From contig JANQFL010000038.1 in NCBI GenBank assembly GCA_028277845.1, positions 41,559 to 105,558 of the forward strand: a stretch of DNA of 64,000 nucleotides, written 5' to 3'. This stretch comes from Sneathiellales bacterium (GTDB lineage: Bacteria > Pseudomonadota > Alphaproteobacteria > JANQFL01). Both the position numbers and the translations under genes were made by a program. Each line of letters begins with the position of its first letter. The stretch's first letter is position 1. The notes under the pieces are model-generated. The model saw only the letters and a program-made list of their open reading frames with translations, ran no database searches and was not told the DNA's origin. Shown piece after piece: positions 31,802 to 40,841 of this stretch.

Positions 31802-32404
31802 TCAAAGCAGCTTGGCGATGGCCTTGGCCATGTCCTCGGGGGCCATGGACGCATTAAAGTAGGCGGCCAGTTCGCCGTCCTTGCCCATCATGTAAATGAT
31901 CGACGAGTGATCCATCAGGTAGTCGGGATCGTTCTCGTCCTCGGCCACCTTGGCATAATAGATGCGGTAGGCCTTGGCGGCGGCGGCGACCTGCTGGTCC
32001 GAACCGGTCAGGCCGACCATGCCGGGGTAGAAATTGGACACATATTCGGCCATCACCTCGGGCGTGTCACGCTTGGGATCGACGGTGATGAAAACCGGCA
32101 GGATGTCCTTGGCGTCGTCGCCCAGCTCTTCCAGCGCCGTCGTCATGTCCTGCAACTCCGTCGGGCAGACATCGGGACAGAAGGTGTAGCCGAAATAAAT
32201 CAGCATGAACCGGCCCTTGTAGTCTTCCTGGGTTACCGTTTTCCCGGTGTGGTCGACCAGTTCGAACGGCCCGCCGATCAACGCACCGGCAACAGGCGAT
32301 CCGATATTCTCCGGTTTCTGGAAATGGTCCCAGGCAAATCGCCCGCCGATGCCGACGATGGTGGCGATGCCCAACATGATGATCAGTGTCGTTACCCGTT
32401 TCAT
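31802..32404 (-). CDS. SCO1/SenC/PrrC-family copper chaperone
   Basis: A 200-residue thioredoxin-fold protein anchored by one N-terminal helix (about residues 4-22), facing the periplasm. Copper ligands are Cys76 and Cys80 in FCPDVCPTEL, plus the distal histidine in LMDHSSIIYM. SCO proteins deliver copper to the CuA site of cytochrome c oxidase or report redox state (PrrC/SenC). The upstream neighbour is a SafE-like membrane protein seen near oxidase-assembly genes, which supports a copper/oxidase role. No oxidase subunit is in the window. Confidence 0.92.
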   Translation of the reverse strand: MKRVTTLIIMLGIATIVGIGGRFAWDHFQKPENIGSPVAGALIGGPFELVDHTGKTVTQEDYKGRFMLIYFGYTFCPDVCPTELQDMTTALEELGDDAKDILPVFITVDPKRDTPEVMAEYVSNFYPGMVGLTGSDQQVAAAAKAYRIYYAKVAEDENDPDYLMDHSSIIYMMGKDGELAAYFNASMAPEDMAKAIAKLL

Positions 32405-32445
32405 AGTCGTTCACTAACGCGTTGTTCTTACCAATACAATGGAAT

Positions 32446-33192
32446 TCAACCGACGAGGCGCCAGGCGAACCAGGCCAGCACACCGCCGTTCAATACCATG
32501 AGGAAAGCGCCGATTTTGGCCGCGACGGGCTGCCAGCGGCCGGCGGCGAAGTGGCCGACCAGCCCCACCGCCATCAACGCCGGAACCGTGCCCGCAGCAA
32601 ACGCCGCCATGGCGAAAAGGCCGCCGAGCGTATTCGTGCTCGCGGCGGCGGCAGCCAGTGCGCCGTACAACAGTCCGCAGGGCAGGAAGCCCAGCACCAG
32701 CCCCAGCAACAGACCGCGCCAGCCGACGGGGTGAGAAAACAGGGGCGCCGCCCAGCGTCCGAGGATACGGCCCAAACCACCGCCTCCGGGGCTGGAAACG
32801 GCCGCGAATAGACCGAGTTTGTTGAGCCCATAGCCCACGAACATGACGGCTGCAAATGCCAACAGCACGGCCGATAGCCAGCCCAAACCTGAAATGGTCG
32901 CCAACCCACCGGCCAGCGCCGCCGATATGCCTCCCAGCCCGGCGTAGGTGATCATTCGCCCCGCGTGATAAGGGAATAGCAGAGCGCCGCGCAGGCGGGA
33001 CCATTCCGTCATGGCGCCCGCTTCGATATCTGCAAGCCTGGTCGATGTTTGTGACAGCACAAACGGCCCGCACATGGCGGTGCAGTGGCTGACCCCACCG
33101 ATCAGGCCTGCTGCAAACAGCGACGCCAGAAGGTTGCCGTTGTCGACGACGGCAACCCGGCAGGCTGCAAGGAAGGGCAGTAGGATATCCAA
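32446..33192 (-). CDS. Sulfite exporter TauE/SafE-like membrane protein
   Basis: A 248-residue polytopic membrane protein with about six helices, of the UreH/SafE-like group. A CHTAMCGPF motif lies in the first membrane segment after GLIGGVS. Glycine-rich helix VGWRGLLLGLVLGFLPCGLLYGAL carries a further conserved Cys in LPCGL, and these paired intramembrane cysteines suggest metal or thiol handling. Members are often found with cbb3-oxidase or copper genes; here the next gene is an SCO chaperone. It diverges from an ankyrin gene across about 220 bases. Confidence 0.83.
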   Translation of the reverse strand: MDILLPFLAACRVAVVDNGNLLASLFAAGLIGGVSHCTAMCGPFVLSQTSTRLADIEAGAMTEWSRLRGALLFPYHAGRMITYAGLGGISAALAGGLATISGLGWLSAVLLAFAAVMFVGYGLNKLGLFAAVSSPGGGGLGRILGRWAAPLFSHPVGWRGLLLGLVLGFLPCGLLYGALAAAAASTNTLGGLFAMAAFAAGTVPALMAVGLVGHFAAGRWQPVAAKIGAFLMVLNGGVLAWFAWRLVG

Positions 33193-33413
33193 ACTGGCGC
33201 GTCCGGCGATTGAATGTGTTTTCGACCTATATAGGCGCGGCGGCGCACTCCGGCACCACGAGAAGCCGTTTGAGACACGTTATGCGTCCATTGGTCGCGG
33301 TTTTCACCGAAAAATGGCTCTACGATTCGATTTTTGGGCCGATTTGCGGTAAAATGGCCGTGAAAGGGCGGCGACAGCTCTTAAACATATGGGGGGATTC
33401 TTCGGGAGGCACC

Positions 33414-33986
33414 ATGTCACGAATCGCAACCCTGTTGACGGTTCTGCTGCTGGGCCAGTTTCTCGCTACAACGTCTCAGGTCCAAGCGGCAGCCGAAATT
33501 ACGCTCTTCGGCAACGATCCGTTGATCGAAGCGACCCAAGCCGGCGATTTGGACGCCGTGAAGCAGAGCCTATTGCGTGGTTCCAGCGTTAATGTTCGGG
33601 ATGCGGCGGGTACGCCGGCGCTCATTCATGCCGCGGTCACCGGTGCGCAAGCCATCGTCGACCTGTTCATCGAACAGGGTGCTCTGGTCGACATTACCGA
33701 CAAGCTGGGCAACAGTCCGCTGGTGTATGCGGCGTCCCACGGCTACGAAGACGTCGTGGAATCGCTGATCGCCGGAGGCGCGGACGTCAATTTCGAAAAC
33801 CGCTCCGGCGAAACGCCTCTGCTGCGGGCCGCCGAGTTCGGCTTCCCGGCGATCGTCAAGCGTTTGATCGACGCCGGTGCCGATGTCAACGCATCCGACT
33901 ACGCCGGGAACACACCGTTGGCCATGGCCGGTGGCGCGCGCAAAGCCCATGTTGTCAGGCTGATTTGGGATGCCGGCGGCCGTTAA
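33414..33986 (+). CDS. Exported ankyrin-repeat protein
   Basis: A 190-residue protein with an N-terminal signal peptide (about residues 1-25, SRIATLLTVLLLGQFLATTSQVQA). Five ankyrin repeats follow, recognisable by DPLIEATQAGDLDAVKQSLL, TPALIHAAVTG, NSPLVYAASHG, ETPLLRAAEFG and NTPLAMAGG with GADVN turns. It should be a periplasmic protein-protein interaction scaffold; a target is not evident. ATG at 33414 has GGGAGG at 33404-33409, while the frame upstream to 33210 lacks a plausible signal sequence. It is convergent with a SYLF-domain gene, 29 bases between stops. Confidence 0.88.
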   Translation: MSRIATLLTVLLLGQFLATTSQVQAAAEITLFGNDPLIEATQAGDLDAVKQSLLRGSSVNVRDAAGTPALIHAAVTGAQAIVDLFIEQGALVDITDKLGNSPLVYAASHGYEDVVESLIAGGADVNFENRSGETPLLRAAEFGFPAIVKRLIDAGADVNASDYAGNTPLAMAGGARKAHVVRLIWDAGGR

Positions 33987-34015
33987 CAGCCTTGTCCGAA
34001 CGGCGCCCGTCGCGT

Positions 34016-34714
34016 TCAGTTCTGCTCCAATGTTTTGACCGCCGCACGCAGGGCGTTGGTGCCGGCCGACTTGACCTTGTTGGCCAGGATCTCCTCGGGG
34101 CTGACCTCGCGGCCATAATATGTTTCGTTCCATTCGTTGCGCGCGGCGATCACGGCACCTTCGAACGACGCACCGACGAACAGGCCCTTGTTACGGGAAT
34201 AGGAATAGATGTCGGTCCCGATATTGGTGGTCGTTGCCGCTTCGACTTCGTGCCCGACCGGCCCGACCGCCGCACTCAACTCGGCGCCCAGTTTGACCTT
34301 GTTCTTCATCACCGCGTCTATGGCCTTTTTGGTCATCAGCAACAGGACGACCTCCGACGACTCGCCGCCGAACTGCAGCCCGAAACTGCCGGCGCCCATG
34401 GTGTAGAAGGCGGGATGGCTCCAATCGCCGCCGTCGTTGCGGACCATCAGCACACCGCTGCCGCCGGCGCCGCCGATAAAGAACGCCGCCTTGAGAAGCT
34501 GCGGCACGACCAGCACGCCTTTGGCCTGGCGCAGAAGCTTGGGTACGCCCTTCATTTCCTTAGCCGTCCGAAAACCTTCGACCGCGATGCGGGCCTTGTC
34601 GACGATGCCTTGCTGTTCGTTGGCGCCGGCGATTGTCGGCATCATCACGCTGGATGCCAGTGTGCATGCAGCGAAGCCGGCCAGTACGGCCCGGCGCGTC
34701 ATTGTGTTCTTCAT
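34016..34714 (-). CDS. SYLF-domain (YSC84/DUF500) lipid-binding protein
   Basis: A 232-residue exported protein. The N-terminus contains TRRAVLAGFAACTLASSVMM, a twin-arginine followed by a hydrophobic stretch, so export may use the Tat route; a Sec signal is the alternative. The mature part is a SYLF domain, with landmarks such as KGVLVVPQLLKAAFFIGG, HPAFYTMGAGSFGLQFG and the terminal LRAAVKTLEQN. Eukaryotic SYLF domains bind phosphoinositides; the bacterial role is not established. It is probably monocistronic. Confidence 0.9.
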   Translation of the reverse strand: MKNTMTRRAVLAGFAACTLASSVMMPTIAGANEQQGIVDKARIAVEGFRTAKEMKGVPKLLRQAKGVLVVPQLLKAAFFIGGAGGSGVLMVRNDGGDWSHPAFYTMGAGSFGLQFGGESSEVVLLLMTKKAIDAVMKNKVKLGAELSAAVGPVGHEVEAATTTNIGTDIYSYSRNKGLFVGASFEGAVIAARNEWNETYYGREVSPEEILANKVKSAGTNALRAAVKTLEQN

Positions 34715-34839
34715 GAAATTCTTCCCCGCCTATGTCCCTGTTGCACGCGCATTGGCGCTCGGCACAGTGTACACGGTAACGATGACAAACGAAATTTCAC
34801 GCCGCGACGGGCATGAAAAGGACTCAGAAATGTTTCGGT

Positions 34840-35478
34840 TCAGTTCGGCCGGGCGTTGACGAAGGCGACGCGCCAATTGCCGCCCAATCCTTGGTCGCCC
34901 TCGGTCCACAGGTGGTCGATCCGCGTGGTCGACAGGTTTTCGATCATGAACACGAGCGCCTTGTCGGGTTCGAGTTCCAGGGCGGCCGCCAGGGCGGCCC
35001 GGATGGTGCCGCCGTGAGCCACCGCGACCACGTCCCGGCCCCGCAGTTCCTTGGTCAGTTGCGCCACCCGTTCGCCGACCCGCTTGATGACATCGAGAAA
35101 ACTTTCTCCGTTGGGTGGCCTGGTGGTGGCCGGCGACAGCCAGAAATTGTGATACTCACCGTCCTCCTTGGACAGGGCCAGCAGTTCGTCATACGTCATG
35201 CCGGCCCAATCGCCGAAATTCTGTTCGGTGATCGCCGGTTCGAACGCCATGGGTTCGGCGGCGGTGTATCCGCCATCCATGATGGCCGATGCCGTCTGTT
35301 GGGCGCGGATGTAGGGACTGCACAGCCACACGGCATCTTTCGGTAAATTGCTTGCCAAGCCGGCAAACGCCGCCTGGTTGGAGACGTCGGCATCCACGTC
35401 TTCGTGCGGATACAGCCGGCCCGGATGCCCCGGGACCGGCGCGTGGCGGATCCACCACCATCTGGTCATATCGCTCAT
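34840..35478 (-). CDS. Histidine phosphatase family protein (phosphoglycerate-mutase fold)
   Basis: A 212-residue member of the histidine phosphatase superfamily. The catalytic His12 lies in WIRHAPVPGHPG, with its partner arginine in CSPYIRAQQTA, the acid in ITEQNFGDWAGMTYDE and the second histidine in VAHGGTIRAAL. The pattern resembles alpha-ribazole phosphatase (CobC) and phosphosugar or nucleotide phosphatases, so the substrate stays open. It diverges from the lipoprotein hydrolase gene at 35572 across about 93 bases. Confidence 0.86.
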   Translation of the reverse strand: MSDMTRWWWIRHAPVPGHPGRLYPHEDVDADVSNQAAFAGLASNLPKDAVWLCSPYIRAQQTASAIMDGGYTAAEPMAFEPAITEQNFGDWAGMTYDELLALSKEDGEYHNFWLSPATTRPPNGESFLDVIKRVGERVAQLTKELRGRDVVAVAHGGTIRAALAAALELEPDKALVFMIENLSTTRIDHLWTEGDQGLGGNWRVAFVNARPN

Positions 35479-35571
35479 AGTCGGGGTGTATAACCGAATT
35501 TCCGGTGGTCATCCACTTGCGGAGTACCTACATGGTTCAGATAGTTCATTCCGCGTGGGGAGCGCAAAGCG

Positions 35572-36720
35572 ATGAAAAAACCCGAGGGGCGAGGAGGCCG
35601 CAAGCTGGTGGTCGCTCTCACGGCGGTCGTGCTTGTCGCGCTGATCCCCGTTGGCTGCGCCACCATCAGCAATACGGGTGAGCACGAAATCGGCAAACCG
35701 TGGCACCATCTGGCCAACGGTTTCCGCAATCCTCCCGGCAGCCCGGAACGCACCGCCACCGCAGCCGACATGATGGCCTTCTTCTGGCGCCGCATGACCG
35801 CGCCCAGCGATGCCGTGGTGGTGCCGGACTGGCATGTGGCGCCGCCGGAAAAGGCCGCCAACGGCCTGGCCAGCTTCGAGGGCGAGGACCGCATCACCTG
35901 GATCGGCCATGCCACGTTCCTGATCCGCACCGGCGGGCAGACCATCCTGACCGATCCGTTCATGTCCGAGCGGGCGTCGCCGTTCACCGGCCTGGGCCCG
36001 AAGCGCTTCGTCGCCCCGGGGATTGCCCTGGATGACATGCCGTCCGTCGACATCATCGTGGTGTCGCACAATCACTATGACCATCTCGACGAACGCACCA
36101 TCAAGGCCCTGAAGAACAAGAACGACATCGACGTGGTCGTGCCGCTTGGCCTGGGTGAGTTGTTCCGGGACAACGGCTTTACCCGGATCCATGAAGTCGA
36201 CTGGTACGAGAGCGTCACCCTCGGCGCGGTCCGGATCACCGGCCTGCCGGCCGTTCACTTTTCCCGCCGCAGTCTGATCGACACCAACCGCACCCTGTGG
36301 ATGGGGGCCGCCATCCGCTCGCCTACACAGCACATCTACTTCTCCGGCGATACCGGCTACGGACCGGTGTTCAAGGAAATGCGCGAGCGGATGGGTCCGT
36401 TCGATGTCGGCCTGATCGCCATCGGCGCCTACAAGCCGGGCAAGATCATGATCCCCGTGCACGTCACGCCCGAGCAGGCCGTGCAGGTGGCGCGCGATCT
36501 CGACATCAACCGTATCGTCGGCATGCATTGGGGCACCATCGCGCTGACCGAGGAACCGCCGTTCGAACCGCCACAGCGATTCATCAGGGCCGGGCGGGAA
36601 GCCGGTTATGACGACGACGACCTGTGGGTCATGCAGATCGGCGAAACACGGCCGTTGCCGCCCGGCCTGCCGCGCGACCGCACCGCTAGTCTGGCGGGGT
36701 TCGAGCCGCACTATCCATGA
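35572..36720 (+). CDS. Lipoprotein metallo-beta-lactamase-fold hydrolase (NAPE-PLD/UlaG-like)
   Basis: A 382-residue zinc hydrolase. A lipoprotein signal peptide ends in IPVGC (Cys29 would be lipidated), so the enzyme is membrane-anchored and periplasmic. The metal motif is SHNHYDHLD (HxHxDH). Further zinc ligands lie in [17 protein letters not shown], the FSGDTGYG aspartate and the terminal [15 protein letters not shown] region. The overall pattern is that of N-acylphosphatidylethanolamine phospholipase D-like proteins, suggesting a phospholipid-like substrate; this is inference. Its last 35 bases overlap the phhB gene on the opposite strand. Confidence 0.87.
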   Translation: MKKPEGRGGRKLVVALTAVVLVALIPVGCATISNTGEHEIGKPWHHLANGFRNPPGSPERTATAADMMAFFWRRMTAPSDAVVVPDWHVAPPEKAANGLASFEGEDRITWIGHATFLIRTGGQTILTDPFMSERASPFTGLGPKRFVAPGIALDDMPSVDIIVVSHNHYDHLDERTIKALKNKNDIDVVVPLGLGELFRDNGFTRIHEVDWYESVTLGAVRITGLPAVHFSRRSLIDTNRTLWMGAAIRSPTQHIYFSGDTGYGPVFKEMRERMGPFDVGLIAIGAYKPGKIMIPVHVTPEQAVQVARDLDINRIVGMHWGTIALTEEPPFEPPQRFIRAGREAGYDDDDLWVMQIGETRPLPPGLPRDRTASLAGFEPHYP

Positions 36721-36988
36721 ACGTCGCCAGTTCGATGTCCTTGACGGTCACGCCGCCGGCGTCGTGGGTGGTCAGTGTCACGTCGACCCGGTTGTAGACG
36801 TTGGACCACTCCGGATGATGGTTCATGCGTTCCGCGCAGAGCGCCACGCGGGACATGAAGCCGAAGGCGGCGTTGAAATCCTTGAAGCGGAACGCCCTGT
36901 TGATGGCGTCGCGGCCGGCGGCCTCGTGCCATCCGTCCAGCCGGGCCAACGCTTCGCTGCGTTCCAATCCGGTCAACTTTTCGCTCAT
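36686..36988 (-). CDS. phhB: 4a-Hydroxytetrahydrobiopterin dehydratase (pterin-4a-carbinolamine dehydratase)
   Basis: A 100-residue PhhB/DCoH-family protein that dehydrates the pterin carbinolamine formed by phenylalanine hydroxylase, recycling the cofactor. The core motif [24 protein letters not shown] (first part MNHHPEW) holds the catalytic histidines. The 3' end overlaps the upstream convergent lipoprotein gene by 35 bases in antisense. No phenylalanine hydroxylase gene is in the window. It diverges from the metallopeptidase gene across 80 bases. Confidence 0.93.
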   Translation of the reverse strand: MSEKLTGLERSEALARLDGWHEAAGRDAINRAFRFKDFNAAFGFMSRVALCAERMNHHPEWSNVYNRVDVTLTTHDAGGVTVKDIELATFMDSAARTPPD

Positions 36989-37068
36989 GGCCGCTCCTTC
37001 ACACCAAGGGGAATGAAAGACATAGTGGCGCGCTTGGCGGCCGGTTCAACCCGCGCTATCGTGCCGCC

Positions 37069-37491
37069 ATGATTTCCGCGCAGGATTTTGCCCCCGATCT
37101 GGCCGACATCGAAGCGATCGGCCGGGCCGTCCTGTCGGAACTGCCGGACCGTCTGCGGGTGCATGTGCATGACGTCGTCATCCGGGTCGAGGAATTTCCC
37201 GACGACGACGTGCTGCGGGATTTGGGATTGCAGAGCCCGTTCGATCTTTTGGGCCTGTATCAAGGGGTCAGCCTGGCGGAAAAAAGCGTCATGGAGTCCG
37301 CCGCCGGTCCGGACATGATCTTTCTCTACCGGCGGCCCATGCTCGATTACTGGTGCGCCTACCGGGAATCGCTCGGGCATCTGGTCAGGCACGTGCTGAT
37401 TCACGAGATCGGCCACCATTTCGGGCTGTCGGATACGGATATGGAACAGTTGGAAGCCGAGGCGGAGGCGGCGGCCAAACAATCGGAGTAA
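37069..37491 (+). CDS. Minimal zincin metallopeptidase family protein
   Basis: A 140-residue single-domain protein of the MMP-like zincin family (COG3824-type). The zinc motif HEIGHHFGLSD lies near residues 111-121, preceded by FLYRRPMLDYW. There is no signal peptide or membrane segment, so it is cytoplasmic. Members are small, basically a catalytic core, and their peptidase activity is not firmly shown. It lies nine bases upstream of the Lon-like protease gene, which suggests a proteostasis operon with the universal stress protein gene that follows. Confidence 0.87.
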   Translation: MISAQDFAPDLADIEAIGRAVLSELPDRLRVHVHDVVIRVEEFPDDDVLRDLGLQSPFDLLGLYQGVSLAEKSVMESAAGPDMIFLYRRPMLDYWCAYRESLGHLVRHVLIHEIGHHFGLSDTDMEQLEAEAEAAAKQSE

Positions 37492-37500
37492 AGCAATATC

Positions 37501-39993
37501 ATGCCCATGAAACCGCTCACGCCGGATGCCCTTTACCGGACCTGTGACCCGGCGCTGCTGGATTTCGAAACCACCGCGGACGTGGCCGATGTCGACGACG
37601 TCATCGGCCAGGACCGGGCGGTGGCGGCGGCGCGCTTCGGCGTCGGCATCCGGCATCCCGGCTACAATCTGTTCGCCCTGGGTTCGAGCGGCACCGGCAA
37701 GCACACGACCCTGCGCACGCTGATCGCGCAGAAGGCGTCCGACCAGCCGCCGCCGTCCGACTGGGTCTACGTCAACAATTTCGACGTGCGCCACAAGCCC
37801 CACGCCATCGCGCTGCCCGCCGGCAAGGGCACGCGGCTGCGCGACGACATGGACCAGCTGATCGAGGATCTCAAGACGGCGATCCCGGCGGTGTTCGAAA
37901 GCGACGACTATTCCAGCCGCAAGCAGAGCATCGACGAGGAGTTCAAGGAGAAGCAGGAAAACGCCTTCGAGACCGTGCAGAAGAAGGCGGAGGACCGCGG
38001 CATCGCCGTGATCCGCACGCCCGTCGGCCTGGCCCTGGCGCCGGTGCACGACGGCGAGGTGGTCAAGCCCGAGGTGTTCAAGAAACTGCCCGAGGACGAG
38101 CGTACCCGCATCGAAGCCGACATCGAGCAGTTGCAGGACGAGTTGCAGCAGACCGTGCGCAAGGTGCCGCAATGGGACAAGGAGCGGCGCGACAAGGTGC
38201 GCGAACTGAGCCGCGCCGTGTCCCGCTTCGCGGTCAACCACTTCGTCGAGGCATTGAAATCCCGCTACGCCGACCTGGCCGTGGTCGTCGACCACCTGTC
38301 GACGGTGGCCGACGACATCGTGCACAATGTCGAGGCCTTCGTCGGCGCGCCGCAGCAGGCCATGCCGGTGATGCCCGGCATGCCGGCGCCGCCCGACGGC
38401 ACCCAGTTCCGCCAGTACAGGGTCAACGTCGTCGTCGACAACGGCAAGACCCGGGGCGCGCCGGTCGTCTTCGAGGACAATCCCAATCACGCCAATCTGG
38501 TGGGCCGGGTCGAGCACATCTCCGAAATGGGCGCGCTGGTCACCGACTTCTCGCTGATCAAGGCCGGCGCCCTGCACCGGGCGAACGGCGGCTATCTGAT
38601 GATCGACGCCCGCCGGCTGCTGACCCAGCCCTACGCCTACGACGCCCTCAAACGCTGCCTGCGCGGCAACGAGGTGCGCATCGAGTCGCTCGGCCAGATG
38701 CTCAGCATGGTGTCGACGGTGTCGCTGGAACCCGCCCCCATCCCGCTCGACGTCAAGGTCGTGCTGATCGGCGAACGCATGATCTATTACCTGCTGTGCC
38801 GGCACGATCCCGACTTCGCCGAGCTGTTCAAGGTGGCCGTCGACTTCGATGACGTCATCGACCAGGGGCCGGACATGGTCAGGCATGTCGCCGGCCTGAT
38901 CGCGACGCTGGCGCGGCGGGAAAAGCTGCGGGCGCTGGACAGGGCCGCCGTCGCCCGGGTGATCGAGCGGGGCACGCGCCTGGCGGACGATCAGGAAAAG
39001 ATCACCGCCCGGGTCTCCCACATGGTCGACCTGGTGCGCGAGGCCGACTACTGGTCGGCGGAAGCCGGCCGCGCCGTCATCGCCGCCGAGGACGTGCAGA
39101 CCGCCATCGATGCCCAGGTGCACCGCCTCGACCGGATCCGCGAACGCTCGCAGGAAATGATCGAGCGCGGCACCATGCTGATCGACACGTCGGGCGACGT
39201 GGTCGGGCAGATCAATGGTCTCTCCGTGCTCATGCTGGGCAACTTCGCCTTCGGCAAGCCGAGCCGCATCACGGCGCGGGTGCGCATGGGCGCGGGCGAG
39301 GTGGTGGACATCGAACGCAAGGTCGATCTGGGCGGGCCGCTGCATTCCAAGGGCGTGCTGATCCTGTCGTCCTATCTCGGCGCCCACTACGCCAAGGACA
39401 GCCCGTTGTCCCTGTCGGCCAGCCTGGTGTTCGAACAGTCCTACGGCGGGGTGGACGGCGACAGCGCGTCGTCGGCGGAACTGTACGCCTTGCTGTCGGC
39501 CCTGTCGGGATGCGCCATCGACCAGTCCTTCGCCGTGACCGGGTCGGTCAACCAGAACGGCCGGGTCCAGGCCATCGGCGGGGTCAACGAAAAGATCGAG
39601 GGCTTCTTCGACCTGTGCGCGGCCCGCGGCCTGACCGGGTCGCAGGGGGTGTTGATCCCCGATGCCAATGTGGCGCACCTGATGCTGCGCCACGACGTGG
39701 TGCGGGCCGTCGAGGACGGGCGCTTCGCCATCTATGCCGTCGAAACCATCGACCAGGGCATCGAAATCCTCACCGGCCAACCGGCCGGGGTGCGGGACGC
39801 CGACGGGGCCTATCCGGAGGATTCGGTCAACGGCCGGGTCGAGGCCCGGCTGCGCGAGCTGGCCCGGGCCCGCAAGCGCTTCGGCGCGACCGCCGGGGAA
39901 GAAGGCGCCTCCGGCGAGGACGACGACGCGAAAACCCCGGTCGAACCGGAACCCGAACCGCTGCCCGAACCCGAACCGGAAGACGAGTCATGA
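37501..39993 (+). CDS. Lon-like ATP-dependent protease (AAA+ / S16, LonB/LonC-type)
   Basis: An 830-residue AAA+ protease. Walker A GSSGTGKHT lies at residues 61-69. A long coiled-coil insertion (about 110-260) is followed by the second ATPase part (GGYLMIDARRLLTQPYAY). The C-terminal S16 domain has the catalytic Ser in DGDSASSAELYALLSALSG and Lys in GGVNEKIEGFFDL. The N-terminal LAN domain of classical Lon is absent, so it is not housekeeping LonA. The final 30 residues are an acidic Glu-Pro-rich tail (PEPEPLPEPEPEDE). The stop overlaps the next start as ATGA. Confidence 0.92.
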   Translation: MPMKPLTPDALYRTCDPALLDFETTADVADVDDVIGQDRAVAAARFGVGIRHPGYNLFALGSSGTGKHTTLRTLIAQKASDQPPPSDWVYVNNFDVRHKPHAIALPAGKGTRLRDDMDQLIEDLKTAIPAVFESDDYSSRKQSIDEEFKEKQENAFETVQKKAEDRGIAVIRTPVGLALAPVHDGEVVKPEVFKKLPEDERTRIEADIEQLQDELQQTVRKVPQWDKERRDKVRELSRAVSRFAVNHFVEALKSRYADLAVVVDHLSTVADDIVHNVEAFVGAPQQAMPVMPGMPAPPDGTQFRQYRVNVVVDNGKTRGAPVVFEDNPNHANLVGRVEHISEMGALVTDFSLIKAGALHRANGGYLMIDARRLLTQPYAYDALKRCLRGNEVRIESLGQMLSMVSTVSLEPAPIPLDVKVVLIGERMIYYLLCRHDPDFAELFKVAVDFDDVIDQGPDMVRHVAGLIATLARREKLRALDRAAVARVIERGTRLADDQEKITARVSHMVDLVREADYWSAEAGRAVIAAEDVQTAIDAQVHRLDRIRERSQEMIERGTMLIDTSGDVVGQINGLSVLMLGNFAFGKPSRITARVRMGAGEVVDIERKVDLGGPLHSKGVLILSSYLGAHYAKDSPLSLSASLVFEQSYGGVDGDSASSAELYALLSALSGCAIDQSFAVTGSVNQNGRVQAIGGVNEKIEGFFDLCAARGLTGSQGVLIPDANVAHLMLRHDVVRAVEDGRFAIYAVETIDQGIEILTGQPAGVRDADGAYPEDSVNGRVEARLRELARARKRFGATAGEEGASGEDDDAKTPVEPEPEPLPEPEPEDES

Positions 39994-40841
39994 CCGGGAC
40001 CGACCAACACGGACTTCGGCTGCGCCGCATCCTGGTCGGCCTCGACGCCAGCCGCGAGAGCCTGGAGGCCCTGGAGGCGGCCGCCCGCGTGGCGGCGCGG
40101 CTGCAGGCCGAATTGACCGGCCTGTTCGTCGAGGACGAGGATCTGTTGAATTTGGCCGGCCTGCCGTTCGCCCGGGAAATCGCGCTGACCGGCGACGGCG
40201 GGCGGACACTGAATCCGGAGACGGTGGAAAAGGACCTGCGCCAGCAGGCGGCCCAGGCCCGCCGGGCGCTGGAAGACACCGCGAAGCGGCGCAGTCTGCG
40301 CTGGAGCTTCCGCGTCACCCGGGGCCGTGCCGGGTCGGAACTGGTGGCCGCGGCGGGCGATGCCGACCTGGTGGCCGTCGGCAAGGCCGTCCGCCCGCTG
40401 ACCCGGCGGGCGCGTCTCGGCACGACGGCCCGCGCGGTCACCGCCGGAACGACGGCGGCGGTGCTGCTGGCCGGCGGCCCGGAAGTCTTGACCCACACCG
40501 GCCGGGTGATGACCAGCTATGACGGCTCCGGCTGCGCCAAGCGGGCGCTGGCCCTGGCCGTGCGCATGGCGCACAACGACGGCGGCGAGCTGTCGGTCTT
40601 TCTGCTGCCGGGCGGCCGCCCGCCCGGCGTGCTGCAGCAGGAAGTGGTGGCGCAGTCGGCGGAGCAGGGATTGGACCTGCAATTCCGGGCCGTCGATCCG
40701 GCGCACCTGCCGGCCGCGATCCACACCGAACAGGGCGGCCTGCTGGTGCTCGGGGCGGACTGTCTGCCGGCCGATACCGACGCCCTGGCGGGATTGGTCG
40801 AGGCCGCCAACTGTCCGGTGCTGTTGATCCGTTCCGGTTAG
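39990..40841 (+). CDS. Universal stress protein (two UspA-like halves)
   Basis: A 283-residue protein. The first half (about residues 10-145) begins LRRILVGLDASRESLEALEAAARVA and is a clear UspA domain. The second half (about 165-281) begins VMTSYDGSGCAKRALALAVRM and ends CPVLLIRSG, a second, diverged Usp fold. Two domains in one chain mimic the usual Usp dimer. ATG at 39990 overlaps the protease stop (ATGA), and the longer upstream frame is a shadow. It is convergent with cobB, stops overlapping by four bases. Confidence 0.87.
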   Translation: MTGTDQHGLRLRRILVGLDASRESLEALEAAARVAARLQAELTGLFVEDEDLLNLAGLPFAREIALTGDGGRTLNPETVEKDLRQQAAQARRALEDTAKRRSLRWSFRVTRGRAGSELVAAAGDADLVAVGKAVRPLTRRARLGTTARAVTAGTTAAVLLAGGPEVLTHTGRVMTSYDGSGCAKRALALAVRMAHNDGGELSVFLLPGGRPPGVLQQEVVAQSAEQGLDLQFRAVDPAHLPAAIHTEQGGLLVLGADCLPADTDALAGLVEAANCPVLLIRSG

